The notes beneath the pieces were generated by a model. The model saw only the letters and a list, made by a program, of their open reading frames with translations. It did no database searches and was not told where the DNA came from. A program made the position numbers and the translations under genes. Shown in pieces: positions 35,941-45,083 of a stretch of 64,000 bases of DNA (the stretch's first letter is position 1; each line of letters opens with the position of its first letter). The DNA is from UMGS1975 sp959600905 (GTDB lineage Bacteria > Bacillota > Clostridia > Christensenellales > QAND01). The stretch is from contig CAUGNO010000001.1 of assembly GCA_959600905.1 (NCBI GenBank), forward strand, positions 62,001-126,000. Reading direction: 5' to 3'.

Positions 35941-35979
35941 AAATTATTAAATAGACATAATTCGACAGGAGGATTGGCC

Positions 35980-37323
35980 GTGCCTGAAAATAATAACCGT
36001 CTAGCAAAAGGGACGTATACCATATATACGTTTGGCTGCCAAATGAATGTAAGGGAGAGCCAGACGGCACAGGGTATTTTGGAGCAGGAAGGATATGTGC
36101 AAGCCTTATCTGCAGAGCAAGCTGATGTTATTTTATTCAACACCTGCTGTATTCGTGAATTGGCAGAGCAAAAAGCCTGGACAGCCATTGGCGCAACAAA
36201 GAAGATAAAGGAGAAAAATCCGAACGCCATCGTTGGCGTTTTCGGCTGTATGATGGCAGAGGAGGGCAGCGTGCAGGAGCTCAGAAAAAGATTTCCTTTT
36301 GTGGATTTTGCATTGGGGACCAATTCTCTGCACGATTTGCCGGAGGCGCTGCATAATGCGGCCCACGGCATAAAATCCAGAAAAGCAACAATTGGCGATG
36401 CCGGTCAGGAATTTGATCTACCGGCGCACCACAATGAACCGCCGCTGGCCTATATCAATATCATTCACGGTTGTAATAATTTTTGTACCTATTGTATTGT
36501 GCCTTATGTAAGAGGACGGGAAAAGTCGCGTCCTTTATCGTTGATCTTACAGGAGGCGGCACAGCTTAAAGCACAGGGATATAAGGAAATTATGCTGCTG
36601 GGGCAAAACGTAAATAGCTATGGTAACGATTGGAATAATGGGCAGGATTTTGCGCTTTTGCTGCGCGAGCTGGATGCCATGGGGATAGACCGCATTCGAT
36701 TTATGACCAGCCATCCCAAGGATCTAAGCGAGGAAATGATTTTGGCGATGGCAGAATGCAGGCATGTATGCAAACAGATCCATTTGCCGGTGCAAAGCGG
36801 CAGCAATGCAATACTTAAAGCGATGAATCGAAAATACACGCGAGAGCATTATTTGATGCTGGTGGATAAGCTGAGAGCAGCGATGCCGGATATAGGCATT
36901 ACAACAGATCTGATCGCCGGTTTTCCGGGGGAAACGGAACAGGATCATCGTGATACGCTGGCGCTGATGGCACAGGTGCGCTTTGATGCGGCATTTACCT
37001 TTGCCTATTCTCCGCGAAAGGGGACGCCAGCAGCCAGCATGGAGGATGCTATACCACAGGAGGTAAAGCAGCGTCGATTGTGTGAGCTGATCGAACAGCA
37101 AAAAAATGATTCTCAAAAAATCTATCAGGCGTTGGTTGGTACAGAGCAACAAGTCTTGGTAGAGGGGCACAGCAAAAAGGATATCCACCAGGCAACAGGA
37201 AAGATAGACCGCGGTAGGACTGTGAACTTTAACCAAGGGACAAAGCCGGCAATGCCGGGAGATTTTGTGAAGGTCAGGATTACCCAGGCAAAGGCAAATA
37301 CCCTGTTTGGGGAACGGTGTTAG
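35980..37323 (+). CDS. miaB: tRNA-2-methylthio-N6-dimethylallyladenosine synthase MiaB
   Basis: Radical-SAM methylthiotransferase, 447 aa, acting on i6A37 of tRNA made by MiaA. N-terminal UPF0004 domain with cysteines in TFGCQMN, NTCCIRE and FGCMM; radical-SAM CNNFCTYC; C-terminal TRAM domain. Start GTG 35980 is 7 nt from AGGAGG; a TTG at 35974 is too close to it. First of miaB-mutS-mutL-miaA. Confidence 0.94.
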   Translation: MPENNNRLAKGTYTIYTFGCQMNVRESQTAQGILEQEGYVQALSAEQADVILFNTCCIRELAEQKAWTAIGATKKIKEKNPNAIVGVFGCMMAEEGSVQELRKRFPFVDFALGTNSLHDLPEALHNAAHGIKSRKATIGDAGQEFDLPAHHNEPPLAYINIIHGCNNFCTYCIVPYVRGREKSRPLSLILQEAAQLKAQGYKEIMLLGQNVNSYGNDWNNGQDFALLLRELDAMGIDRIRFMTSHPKDLSEEMILAMAECRHVCKQIHLPVQSGSNAILKAMNRKYTREHYLMLVDKLRAAMPDIGITTDLIAGFPGETEQDHRDTLALMAQVRFDAAFTFAYSPRKGTPAASMEDAIPQEVKQRRLCELIEQQKNDSQKIYQALVGTEQQVLVEGHSKKDIHQATGKIDRGRTVNFNQGTKPAMPGDFVKVRITQAKANTLFGERC

Positions 37324-37332
37324 GAGGATTTC

Positions 37333-39939
37333 ATGGCAAAGCTTTCACCCATGATGCAGCAGTATTTGCTGCTGAAGGAGTCCTATAAAGACTGTATACT
37401 GATGTTTCGTTTGGGGGATTTCTATGAAATGTTTTTCGAGGATGCCCAAACGGCCAGCAAAGAGTTAGAACTAGTTTTAACAGGACGGGATTGCGGCCTG
37501 GAGGAGCGCGCGCCCATGTGCGGCGTGCCCTACCACAGCGTAAACAACTATATAAAAAAGCTGGTAGAAAATGGCCATAAGGTTGCCATCTGTGAACAAA
37601 TGACAGATCCCGCCACCTCGAAGGGCTTGGTGGAAAGGGAGATAGTGCGCGTCATTACCCCCGGTACCGTCATTGAGGAAAACATGCTGGAGCGAGAGAG
37701 CTGCCGGTATATCCTGTCTGTGTTTTGGAAAAAGCCTATCTTGGGCTGTGCATGGTGCGATGTCTCTACCGGAGAGTTTGTTGTGGATCAAATCAAAGCG
37801 GATGGAATCGCGCAGGCGTTGGAGCAGATCGTAGGGCAGCTAGACCCTGCCGAAATCATCACAGACGATGCAACCTATCTGGCGGCGTTGCCTACGTTAT
37901 CACAAATCAAAGCAATGGTAACGACCCAAGGTGCATGGAACTTTTCCAAGCAAAATGCTGAGGAGGCCCTCTTAAAACAGTTTCATCAGCCCAGCATCAA
38001 AGAGTTGGGGCTGGAAAAGCTGCCCGTAGGCGTACAGGCGGCGGGAGCTCTCAGCACCTATTTAATTCAAACACAGAAAGTGTCTTTGCTGCATATCAAC
38101 CGCCTTCAAAAGGCCGATGACGCCAACATCATGATGCTGGACAAAAGCACCAAACGCAATTTGGAGCTTACGCAGCCTATGATGGGAAACGGGAAAAAAG
38201 GGACGCTGTTTGGGGTTTTGGATAAAACGCGAACCGCGCAAGGCAGCCGGCTGCTCAAGCGCTGGATCGAGCAGCCTTTGCAAAATGCCCAGGCCATTGA
38301 ACACAGGCAGAATGCCGTGGCATGTTTTTTTGAACACTTTGGTTTGCGTGAACAGATTCGGGATTGTTTGGACAAGGTATACGATTTGGAACGCCTTTGC
38401 AGCAAGATCTCGTATCAGACGCTGAATGCAAGGGATGCCAAGGCCATTTGCCAGTCTCTGTCGGTTGTACCTGAAATCAAAAGCATCTTGGCCAAAGCGG
38501 GCTGCCCGGAGATCGATGCGATTTTGAATAGGCTGGATCCTTTGGAAAGCTTGGTTTCCTTAATAGACAATGCATTGATCGATGATCCGCCCATCTCCGT
38601 CCGGGATGGCGGGATCATTAGGCCGGGTTATAATCAAGAGGTGGATACGCTAAAAAGCGCTGCAACGGATGGCAAGCAATGGCTGGCAGAGCTGGAGGCG
38701 CGTGAAAAAGAAGAAACCGGTATCAAAACATTGAAGATAGGCTATAACAAGGTCTTTGGCTATTATATTGAGGTGAGCAAAGGGCAGATTGCCCAGGTGC
38801 CGTATCGGTATGTGCGCAAGCAGACGCTTGTCAATGCAGAACGGTATATCACAGAAGAGTTAAAAAAGATGGAGGAGACACTGCTGGGCGCACAGGAAAA
38901 GTGTATTCGACTGGAATATGCCCTTTTTGTTGCGCTTAGGGAGGAGATTACAACACATATCCGTACCTTGCAGACAACCTCCAAGGCCTTAGCAGAGCTG
39001 GATGTGCTCCAGGCGTTGGCGTTTGCTGCCTATGAAAACAAATATGTAAGGCCGAAAATCAACCAAGAAGGCAGCATTCATATAACCGAGGGACGGCATC
39101 CTGTGGTGGAAAAGACAGTTTCCGGCTTTGTACCAAACAACGTAAAGATGGATCAAGAAACAGACAGGCTCTTGATTATTACAGGCCCAAATATGTCTGG
39201 GAAAAGCACGTATATGAGGCAGGTGGCAGTCATTGTGCTAATGGCCCATATTGGTTCATTTGTGCCGGCAGATTCTGCAGATATTTGTTTGGTAGATCAG
39301 ATCTTTACTCGGGTGGGTGCCTCAGATGACTTGGCTTCCGGCCGCAGTACGTTCATGGTAGAGATGACAGAAACGGCCAATATCCTAAACCATGCCACAA
39401 AAAACAGCCTGGTTCTGTTGGATGAAATTGGGCGGGGTACCAGCACATTTGACGGGCTGTCCATTGCCTGGGCGGTGTCGGAGTACCTATGCAGTCCGCA
39501 AAATGTAGGTACAAAAACCCTATTTGCCACGCATTATCATGAGCTGGCTGGGCTGGAAAGCACCATGCCCGGCGTAAAAAACTATTGTGTTTTAGCAAGA
39601 GAAATCGGGGATGATATCGTATTTCTTCATAGAATCTCTCCAGGAGCGACAGATAAGAGCTTTGGTATAGAGGTAGCTAAGCTTGCTGGTGTGCCGAAAC
39701 AGGTTGTAAAACGTGCAAGAGAGGTTTTGAATAATCTTCAGGATGTTAGTCTGAATCCTCATCTACATACAGAGGAAAACAATGACGACGTGAAAGGCCA
39801 AATGAAATTTGACGCAGGAAAAGACAATTCAAAGGAAATTATAAAACAGCTATGCAGTATGGATATGACGCTAGTCACGCCTATGGAGGCGTTTGCGATG
39901 TTGCATGAGCTTACGTTGAAAGCAAATGGAGTAAAATAA
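37333..39939 (+). CDS. mutS: DNA mismatch repair protein MutS
   Basis: 868-aa mismatch-recognition ATPase. The N-terminal mismatch-binding motif is GDFYEMFFEDA (Phe-x-Glu). Walker A is GPNMSGKST (about 617-625) and Walker B is VLLDEIGRGTSTFDG. A flexible tail after about 800 leads to a helical C-terminus. Stop overlaps the mutL ATG by one base. Confidence 0.97.
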   Translation: MAKLSPMMQQYLLLKESYKDCILMFRLGDFYEMFFEDAQTASKELELVLTGRDCGLEERAPMCGVPYHSVNNYIKKLVENGHKVAICEQMTDPATSKGLVEREIVRVITPGTVIEENMLERESCRYILSVFWKKPILGCAWCDVSTGEFVVDQIKADGIAQALEQIVGQLDPAEIITDDATYLAALPTLSQIKAMVTTQGAWNFSKQNAEEALLKQFHQPSIKELGLEKLPVGVQAAGALSTYLIQTQKVSLLHINRLQKADDANIMMLDKSTKRNLELTQPMMGNGKKGTLFGVLDKTRTAQGSRLLKRWIEQPLQNAQAIEHRQNAVACFFEHFGLREQIRDCLDKVYDLERLCSKISYQTLNARDAKAICQSLSVVPEIKSILAKAGCPEIDAILNRLDPLESLVSLIDNALIDDPPISVRDGGIIRPGYNQEVDTLKSAATDGKQWLAELEAREKEETGIKTLKIGYNKVFGYYIEVSKGQIAQVPYRYVRKQTLVNAERYITEELKKMEETLLGAQEKCIRLEYALFVALREEITTHIRTLQTTSKALAELDVLQALAFAAYENKYVRPKINQEGSIHITEGRHPVVEKTVSGFVPNNVKMDQETDRLLIITGPNMSGKSTYMRQVAVIVLMAHIGSFVPADSADICLVDQIFTRVGASDDLASGRSTFMVEMTETANILNHATKNSLVLLDEIGRGTSTFDGLSIAWAVSEYLCSPQNVGTKTLFATHYHELAGLESTMPGVKNYCVLAREIGDDIVFLHRISPGATDKSFGIEVAKLAGVPKQVVKRAREVLNNLQDVSLNPHLHTEENNDDVKGQMKFDAGKDNSKEIIKQLCSMDMTLVTPMEAFAMLHELTLKANGVK

Positions 39940-41843
39940 TGCGGATACAATTATTAGATGAATCCACAAGCAACCGTATTGCGGCTGGGGAGGTCGTAGA
40001 GCGGCCCTCCTCCGTGGTAAAAGAGCTTTTGGAAAATGCTTTGGATGCAGGGGCCACCTCTATTTCCATAGAGATTGCCAACGGCGGCCTTTCGCTGATC
40101 CGTATTGCAGACAACGGTTCTGGGATACATCCAGACGATCTTCCCTTAGCCTTTATGCGCCATGCCACAGGGAAGATACGAAGCGGAGATTCCCTAATGG
40201 CCATCGAAACTATGGGATTCCGAGGCGAAGCGCTTTCCAGCATTGCCGCTGTATCCAGAGTTGCTTTATCCTCCCGGCAAAAAGGATGCGATCTTGGCTC
40301 CTCCATTTCCCTAGAAGGTGGAAAGATTATAGACCAGGGGCCGGTGGGCTGTCCGGAGGGAACGAGTATAACGGTAAAGGATTTATTCTTCAATACACCG
40401 GCCAGACTGAAGTTTGTAAAATCGCCCGCTGTGGAGGCTGCCAAGGTATCGGATGTGGTGCTTCGTGCCATTCTTTCCCATCCAGAAATATCCATCCGTC
40501 TGGTAAACAACCACAAAACGGTATATCACAGTCCGGGTAGTGGGCTGAAGGATGCGATTGTTTCGGTATATGGTAAGCAGGTGGCGTATCAGATCCTGCC
40601 TGTTTCCTATCAGCGCGACCCGCTAAAAATAGAAGGCTATATTGGGGCGCAGGAGCTTTCCCGTCAGACGCATGCAGGGCAAACGCTGATTGTCAACGGA
40701 CGAGTCATTCAAAGCAAGCTGTTGTCGGAAGCCGTACAAAAGGGATATGGACAAACGTTGATGATTGGCCGGTTTCCGTTTTTTGTTCTTAATTTGGAAA
40801 TGCCGTATGCCAATGTAGACGTCAATGTACATCCGCAAAAGGTAGAGGTGCGTTTTGCAGATCCTTTGGCCATCAGTGATAGTATCACAGAAGCAGTACA
40901 GCAATCGGTAGCTTTGCAGCAAAAAGGGCGAAAAGAGACAGAAAGCCCGTTTGCCTACCAGGAAAAAGATTCCTCTGCGGATGCATTGTCAGAACAGGCG
41001 CCACAGCAGATGGAATTGGAGGAAAAAGGCCAAACGGATGATAGGGTGCCTGGCTTTAAAGAGGAAGACACACAGCATATAGACTATACAAAACATACCT
41101 TATGGGAAAATGAGAAGCAGCGTCCTGCCAGTTTTACTTTTCGTCTTGGAAGCGGCGCTTATGAGCTGCATGAAGATGCGAGTATTATGCCAGTGTATAC
41201 TACTCCTTTTGATACGACAAAGAAGGCAGCATCCCCCGTTGAAATGACGGCGGAGAGAAGATCTTTAGGAGAGCATCCGATTGTATTGGGACAGCTTTTT
41301 GAAACCTATTTGCTGGTTCAGTCCGGACAAGTATTCTATATTATTGATCAGCACGCGGGGCACGAACGGCTTACCTATGATGCGTATAAGGAGCAGATCT
41401 TACAAAGCGAGGTAGTTTCGCAGCCCATGCTGGTACCCGATATTTTGTCTTTGACTTTTTCCGAAATGACGGCCTTTCAAGATCATCAAAGTGTGTTTGA
41501 TAGGTTGGGATTTGACGTATCTGTTTTTGGCGAAAAGGAAGTGATTGTGCGCGCCTATCCTGTGGTTTTGGGAACGGTTTCCTTCGCTAGATTTTTTACA
41601 GATGTGCTGGATCATGTGCTCAATGGAGAAAATGTACAAATGAGCGATATGGTAATGCATAAATTGATCCGCTCTGCATGCCGACATAGCATTAAGGCAG
41701 GCGATGCGCTGAGTCAAGAGGAGATGGAAGCGTTGGTGGATAAGCTGCGTAATCATGAGCATTTGACATGCCCGCATGGAAGGCCCATTGCAATTCGCGT
41801 TTCTAAAACAGAGTTGGAAAAAAGGTTTGGTAGACTGGTATGA
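39939..41843 (+). CDS. mutL: DNA mismatch repair protein MutL
   Basis: 634-aa GHKL ATPase and probable nicking endonuclease. ATPase motifs: ELLENALDAG, DNGSGI, TMGFRGEAL. A variable acidic linker (about 325-440) is followed by the C-terminal dimerisation domain. There the endonuclease motif reads DQHAGHERLTYD (about 469-480) and CPHGRP lies near the end. The usual final Glu of the DQHA(x)2E(x)4E motif is Asp here. Overlaps mutS by 1 bp and miaA by 4 bp. Confidence 0.95.
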   Translation: MRIQLLDESTSNRIAAGEVVERPSSVVKELLENALDAGATSISIEIANGGLSLIRIADNGSGIHPDDLPLAFMRHATGKIRSGDSLMAIETMGFRGEALSSIAAVSRVALSSRQKGCDLGSSISLEGGKIIDQGPVGCPEGTSITVKDLFFNTPARLKFVKSPAVEAAKVSDVVLRAILSHPEISIRLVNNHKTVYHSPGSGLKDAIVSVYGKQVAYQILPVSYQRDPLKIEGYIGAQELSRQTHAGQTLIVNGRVIQSKLLSEAVQKGYGQTLMIGRFPFFVLNLEMPYANVDVNVHPQKVEVRFADPLAISDSITEAVQQSVALQQKGRKETESPFAYQEKDSSADALSEQAPQQMELEEKGQTDDRVPGFKEEDTQHIDYTKHTLWENEKQRPASFTFRLGSGAYELHEDASIMPVYTTPFDTTKKAASPVEMTAERRSLGEHPIVLGQLFETYLLVQSGQVFYIIDQHAGHERLTYDAYKEQILQSEVVSQPMLVPDILSLTFSEMTAFQDHQSVFDRLGFDVSVFGEKEVIVRAYPVVLGTVSFARFFTDVLDHVLNGENVQMSDMVMHKLIRSACRHSIKAGDALSQEEMEALVDKLRNHEHLTCPHGRPIAIRVSKTELEKRFGRLV

Positions 41844-42781
41844 AGCAGCAAATTCCGCTTGTGGTTGTAGCAGGGCCAACGGCTTCTGGAAAGACTGATA
41901 TGGCGATTCACTTAGCAAAAATATTTGGTGGGGAAATCATCAATGCAGACTCTATGCAGGTTTACAAAGAGCTAAATATAGGCTCTGCCAAGCCAAGCGT
42001 GGAAGAGCGCCAGGGCATACCCCACCATATGATGGACGTCGTATCTGTAACCAATGAATATACGGTCAGTCAGTATGAGCAGCAAGCAACCGAAGCAATC
42101 AAAGATGTTTACAATAGGAAAAAGCTTCCCATTATATGCGGGGGTACAGGGCTTTACATTCGCTCTTTGCTCTATAGAATGTCATTTTCAAACGCTATTT
42201 CGGATGAAACAATCAGACGGGAATTGACAGAATATGTCAACAAAAATGGAAAGCTATCTTTACATACGATGCTTTCGAAAGTTGATCAGAAAACTGCGAG
42301 CCGTTTACATCCAAATGATGTTAAACGAGTAATTCGAGCTTTAGAGGTGTACCGCGTTACAGGGATACCGTTTAGCCAGCAGGATAACAATGGTAAATTC
42401 GAGAAAAAAGATATTTACCGTTGTATTTTAATTGGATTACAATGGCCCAGGCAAGAATTGGTGAGGCGAATCAAAAAGAGAATCGATATTATGGTTGACA
42501 ATGGTTTGCTGAAAGAGGCAAAAAATATTTACGATTTGCATTTGCCATTATCCTTGCCATCTATGCAGGGATTAGGATATAAACAGCTCTTTTCCTATTT
42601 TGATGGATTGTGCAGTTTGGAGGAAGCACTAGAACAAACTTTCATACAGACAAGACAATTTGCAAAAAGGCAGATGACTTGGTTCCGTCACCAGGAGCCG
42701 GAAATGCACTGGATTAAGGCAGATGAGGCGGGGGCTGTTTTTCAGGCAGAACAATTGGTTTCTGAATTTATATCTAAATGA
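41840..42781 (+). CDS. miaA: tRNA dimethylallyltransferase MiaA
   Basis: Adds the isopentenyl group to A37 of tRNA, the substrate for MiaB; 313 aa. P-loop GPTASGKT (11-18), NADSMQVYKELNIGSAKPS, GGTGLYIRSLLY, and a C-terminal TRQFAKRQMTWFRH. The second half is noticeably more AT-rich than mutL. ATGA overlap with mutL. Confidence 0.95.
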   Translation: MKQQIPLVVVAGPTASGKTDMAIHLAKIFGGEIINADSMQVYKELNIGSAKPSVEERQGIPHHMMDVVSVTNEYTVSQYEQQATEAIKDVYNRKKLPIICGGTGLYIRSLLYRMSFSNAISDETIRRELTEYVNKNGKLSLHTMLSKVDQKTASRLHPNDVKRVIRALEVYRVTGIPFSQQDNNGKFEKKDIYRCILIGLQWPRQELVRRIKKRIDIMVDNGLLKEAKNIYDLHLPLSLPSMQGLGYKQLFSYFDGLCSLEEALEQTFIQTRQFAKRQMTWFRHQEPEMHWIKADEAGAVFQAEQLVSEFISK

Positions 42782-42805
42782 TTAGGCAGCAAGGAGAGAG
42801 AACAG

Positions 42806-44071
42806 ATGAGATTGGCTTCATTATTGGGCGTATCTGAGCAGGCAGAAAATATTCTGTTGGAATGTGAAAAGAAAGTAGAGCCGCTGTTTACGAGGGTACA
42901 AGAAATGGCGCAATACAACCAAGCAAAGGTGTTAAAAGCTTTTGCAGATTGCGGGATTCAAGCGGCTCATTTTGTATGCAGCAGCGGATATGGATATGAT
43001 GATATTGGCAGAGATACACTGGAAAAGCTGTTTGCCAAAACATTTGGCTGTGAGGATGCGATCGTTCGCCCTCAAATTGTGTCGGGAACCCATGCGTTGG
43101 CGATTGCGCTGCAAGGGCTTGTGGAGCCCGGACAAACGATATGCTATGTGTCCGGTAAGCCTTATGATACGTTAGAACAAGTTATTGGTATCGAGGATAC
43201 ATTGGGATCTTTGATGCGTTTGGGCGTTTATTATAAGCAAATTGAGCTTCTGCCGGACGGAAGCATTGATTATGAGGCTATCAAGAAAGCATTGAAAGAG
43301 GATGAATCCATTGCGGCGGTTGCTGTTCAGAGAAGTGCTGGCTATGCATGGCGCCGAAGCCTGCATATTCATGAAATTGCACACTTGGCAGAACTCGTAC
43401 ACGCACAAAATCCTCATACGATGGTTTTTGTAGATAATTGTTATGGCGAATTTACAGAGGAACAGGAGCCGGTAGGCGTGGGCGTTGATGCAATGGCTGG
43501 TTCTTTGATCAAAAACCCAGGCGGCGGAATAGCGCCGACGGGCGGTTATATTGCAGGTACGAAGAAAGCCATTGACAAAATTGAACATGCCTTGACAGCA
43601 CCGGGCATTGGCCGCGCTTGTGGGTCCTATGAAGCATCGTATCGGCCGTTTTATCAGGGATTCTTTTTGGCGCCAACAGTCACTGCAAGTGCAGTGAAAA
43701 CGGCAATTTTATTTGCACAAGTATTTTCTAAGCTGGGATACGAAGTCAATCCTGCGCCAGAGGCAATGCGCAGCGATATTATTCAATCCATCGCATTCCG
43801 TGCACCAGAGCCATTGCTGGCGTTTTGTCGGTCTATTCAGAAGGCTTCCCCTGTAGATTCTATGGCAACGCCTGAGCCCTGGGCTATGCCGGGCTATACC
43901 CACGAGGTTGTCATGGCCGCAGGTGCCTTTGTACAGGGGTCTTCTATTGAACTTTCCGCAGATGCACCGATGATAGAGCCTTATATCTGCTATTTCCAAG
44001 GCGGGCTTACCTATGAGCACGGAAAAATTGGCTGTTTATATGCTTTGGATGGCGTTTTAAAATCCAGATAA
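42806..44071 (+). CDS. Methionine gamma-lyase family (aluminium resistance-type) PLP protein
   Basis: 421-aa fold-type I PLP enzyme of the YnbB/aluminium-resistance family. Conserved: SSGYGYDDIGRDTLE, QIVSGTHALAIALQG, VFVDNCYGEF (cofactor Asp), the probable PLP lysine in GSLIKNPGGGIAPTGGYIAG, and C-terminal YTHEVVMAAGAFVQGSSIELS. It is known to follow miaA in many Firmicutes. The true substrate is uncertain; the lyase label is by family only. Confidence 0.85.
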   Translation: MRLASLLGVSEQAENILLECEKKVEPLFTRVQEMAQYNQAKVLKAFADCGIQAAHFVCSSGYGYDDIGRDTLEKLFAKTFGCEDAIVRPQIVSGTHALAIALQGLVEPGQTICYVSGKPYDTLEQVIGIEDTLGSLMRLGVYYKQIELLPDGSIDYEAIKKALKEDESIAAVAVQRSAGYAWRRSLHIHEIAHLAELVHAQNPHTMVFVDNCYGEFTEEQEPVGVGVDAMAGSLIKNPGGGIAPTGGYIAGTKKAIDKIEHALTAPGIGRACGSYEASYRPFYQGFFLAPTVTASAVKTAILFAQVFSKLGYEVNPAPEAMRSDIIQSIAFRAPEPLLAFCRSIQKASPVDSMATPEPWAMPGYTHEVVMAAGAFVQGSSIELSADAPMIEPYICYFQGGLTYEHGKIGCLYALDGVLKSR

Positions 44072-44075
44072 AGCA

Positions 44076-44109
44076 AAAAGGGGCAGAGCTTCCGCACTCT
44101 GTCCCTTTT
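44076..44109. terminator. Bidirectional terminator between PLP lyase and lexA
   Basis: 13-bp stem AAAAGGGGCAGAG / CTCTGTCCCTTTT with one wobble pair and 8-nt loop, A and T tracts on both sides. Confidence 0.88.
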
Positions 44110-44116
44110 GTTACTT

Positions 44117-44740
44117 TCAATAATTGCGTACAAGGCCAATGACCTTACCCAATATTTGTACTTCATCAAAGTACATTGGCTCCATAAGATCATTTTCAGG
44201 TTGAAGGCGAATCCGATGCTCCTCTTTGTAAAAACGTTTACAAGTCGCTTCATTGTCAATAAGCGCAACGATGATGTCTCCATTTTCCGCAACATTGGTT
44301 TGCCTGACTATGATTTTATCGCCATTGAGTATGCCGGCCTTCACCATACTTTCCCCTTTGATTTCCAAGGCAAAGGTTTCCTTGGTATCATAGGGAACGA
44401 TCTCTTTGGGCATAGCCAGATATTCTTCAAAATTTTCCTCTGCCAAAATAGGCATACCAGCAGCTACCTGGCCCAATAGAGGCACATTGACCGCCTGTAT
44501 CTCAGCGGGGGCTTCGGGCTCTGCTGCATCATTTTCGATCAGCTCGATAGCCCTTGTTTTAGAGGGATCTCTTCGTATATATCCCTGCTTTTCCAAACGT
44601 GCCAAATATCCGTGCGCTGTAGAGGTTGATTTTAGGTTCAATCCTTGGCAGATATCCCGAACGGCAGGCGGATAGCCATGCTCCTTCATAAATGAACGAA
44701 TATAATCAAGCACTTTTTGTTGTTTTGCACTGATGCCCAT
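44117..44740 (-). CDS. lexA: SOS response repressor LexA
   Basis: 207-aa repressor with an N-terminal winged helix-turn-helix (about 1-65). The C-terminal peptidase domain has the self-cleavage site Ala94-Gly95 (VAAGMP), Ser131 (GESM) and Lys168 (EATCKRF). Controlled by its own operator: a LexA box lies in the spacer of its promoter. The linker at 70-83 is acidic and proline/alanine-rich. Confidence 0.96.
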   Translation of the reverse strand: MGISAKQQKVLDYIRSFMKEHGYPPAVRDICQGLNLKSTSTAHGYLARLEKQGYIRRDPSKTRAIELIENDAAEPEAPAEIQAVNVPLLGQVAAGMPILAEENFEEYLAMPKEIVPYDTKETFALEIKGESMVKAGILNGDKIIVRQTNVAENGDIIVALIDNEATCKRFYKEEHRIRLQPENDLMEPMYFDEVQILGKVIGLVRNY

Positions 44741-44781
44741 CGTGAAACCCCTTTCCGTTTCGCGTTCGTTTTCTTGGTTCT

Positions 44782-44810
44782 AGTATATCATACGAACATT
44801 TGTTCTTCAA
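44782..44810 (-). promoter_or_regulatory. lexA promoter with LexA box in the spacer
   Basis: Minus strand TTGAAG, 17 bp, TATACT. The Gram-positive SOS box CGAACATTTGTTCT occupies 44793-44806 (consensus CGAAC-N4-GTTCG). Nearly identical to the recA module at 50609-50637. Confidence 0.9.
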
Positions 44811-44816
44811 TGGTTT

Positions 44817-44845
44817 TTGAAACCTTTTTTTGGATATGATATACT
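44817..44845 (+). promoter_or_regulatory. Promoter of the cysteine-rich small gene
   Basis: TTGAAA, 17-bp spacer, TATACT, divergent from lexA; its -35 is 10 bp from the LexA box. Confidence 0.8.
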
Positions 44846-44870
44846 ATTTTTCAAGATAGGAGGGATTTTT

Positions 44871-45068
44871 GTGCCGAAATGCACTCTATATGATAAGGAA
44901 TGTGATCTTTGTGGGGAATGCGATGATTATTGCCCTTATAAGCATAAGCTGTGTGACAATTGCTTTGAATGCTTAGAAGAGCCCACCGAGGACTATGCAA
45001 AAATTACGATTGATGCGATTCTGATGGATGAAAATGAAATAAAAAAAGGGAAGGGAGAGAAGAACTAA
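44871..45068 (+). CDS. Small eight-cysteine protein, possible metal or Fe-S binder
   Basis: 65 aa with cysteines at 4, 11, 14, 17, 21, 28, 31 and 34, that is two C-x2-C-x2-C groups (CDLCGEC and CDNCFEC) suited to two Zn or Fe-S sites. A 30-residue acidic-then-basic tail follows. GTG start at 44871 with TAGGAGGG 8 nt upstream and a strong promoter, so it is very likely real although short. Comparable small proteins beside lexA exist in Clostridia; function unknown. Confidence 0.75.
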   Translation: MPKCTLYDKECDLCGECDDYCPYKHKLCDNCFECLEEPTEDYAKITIDAILMDENEIKKGKGEKN

Positions 45069-45083
45069 AATCTATCTTTCTCC

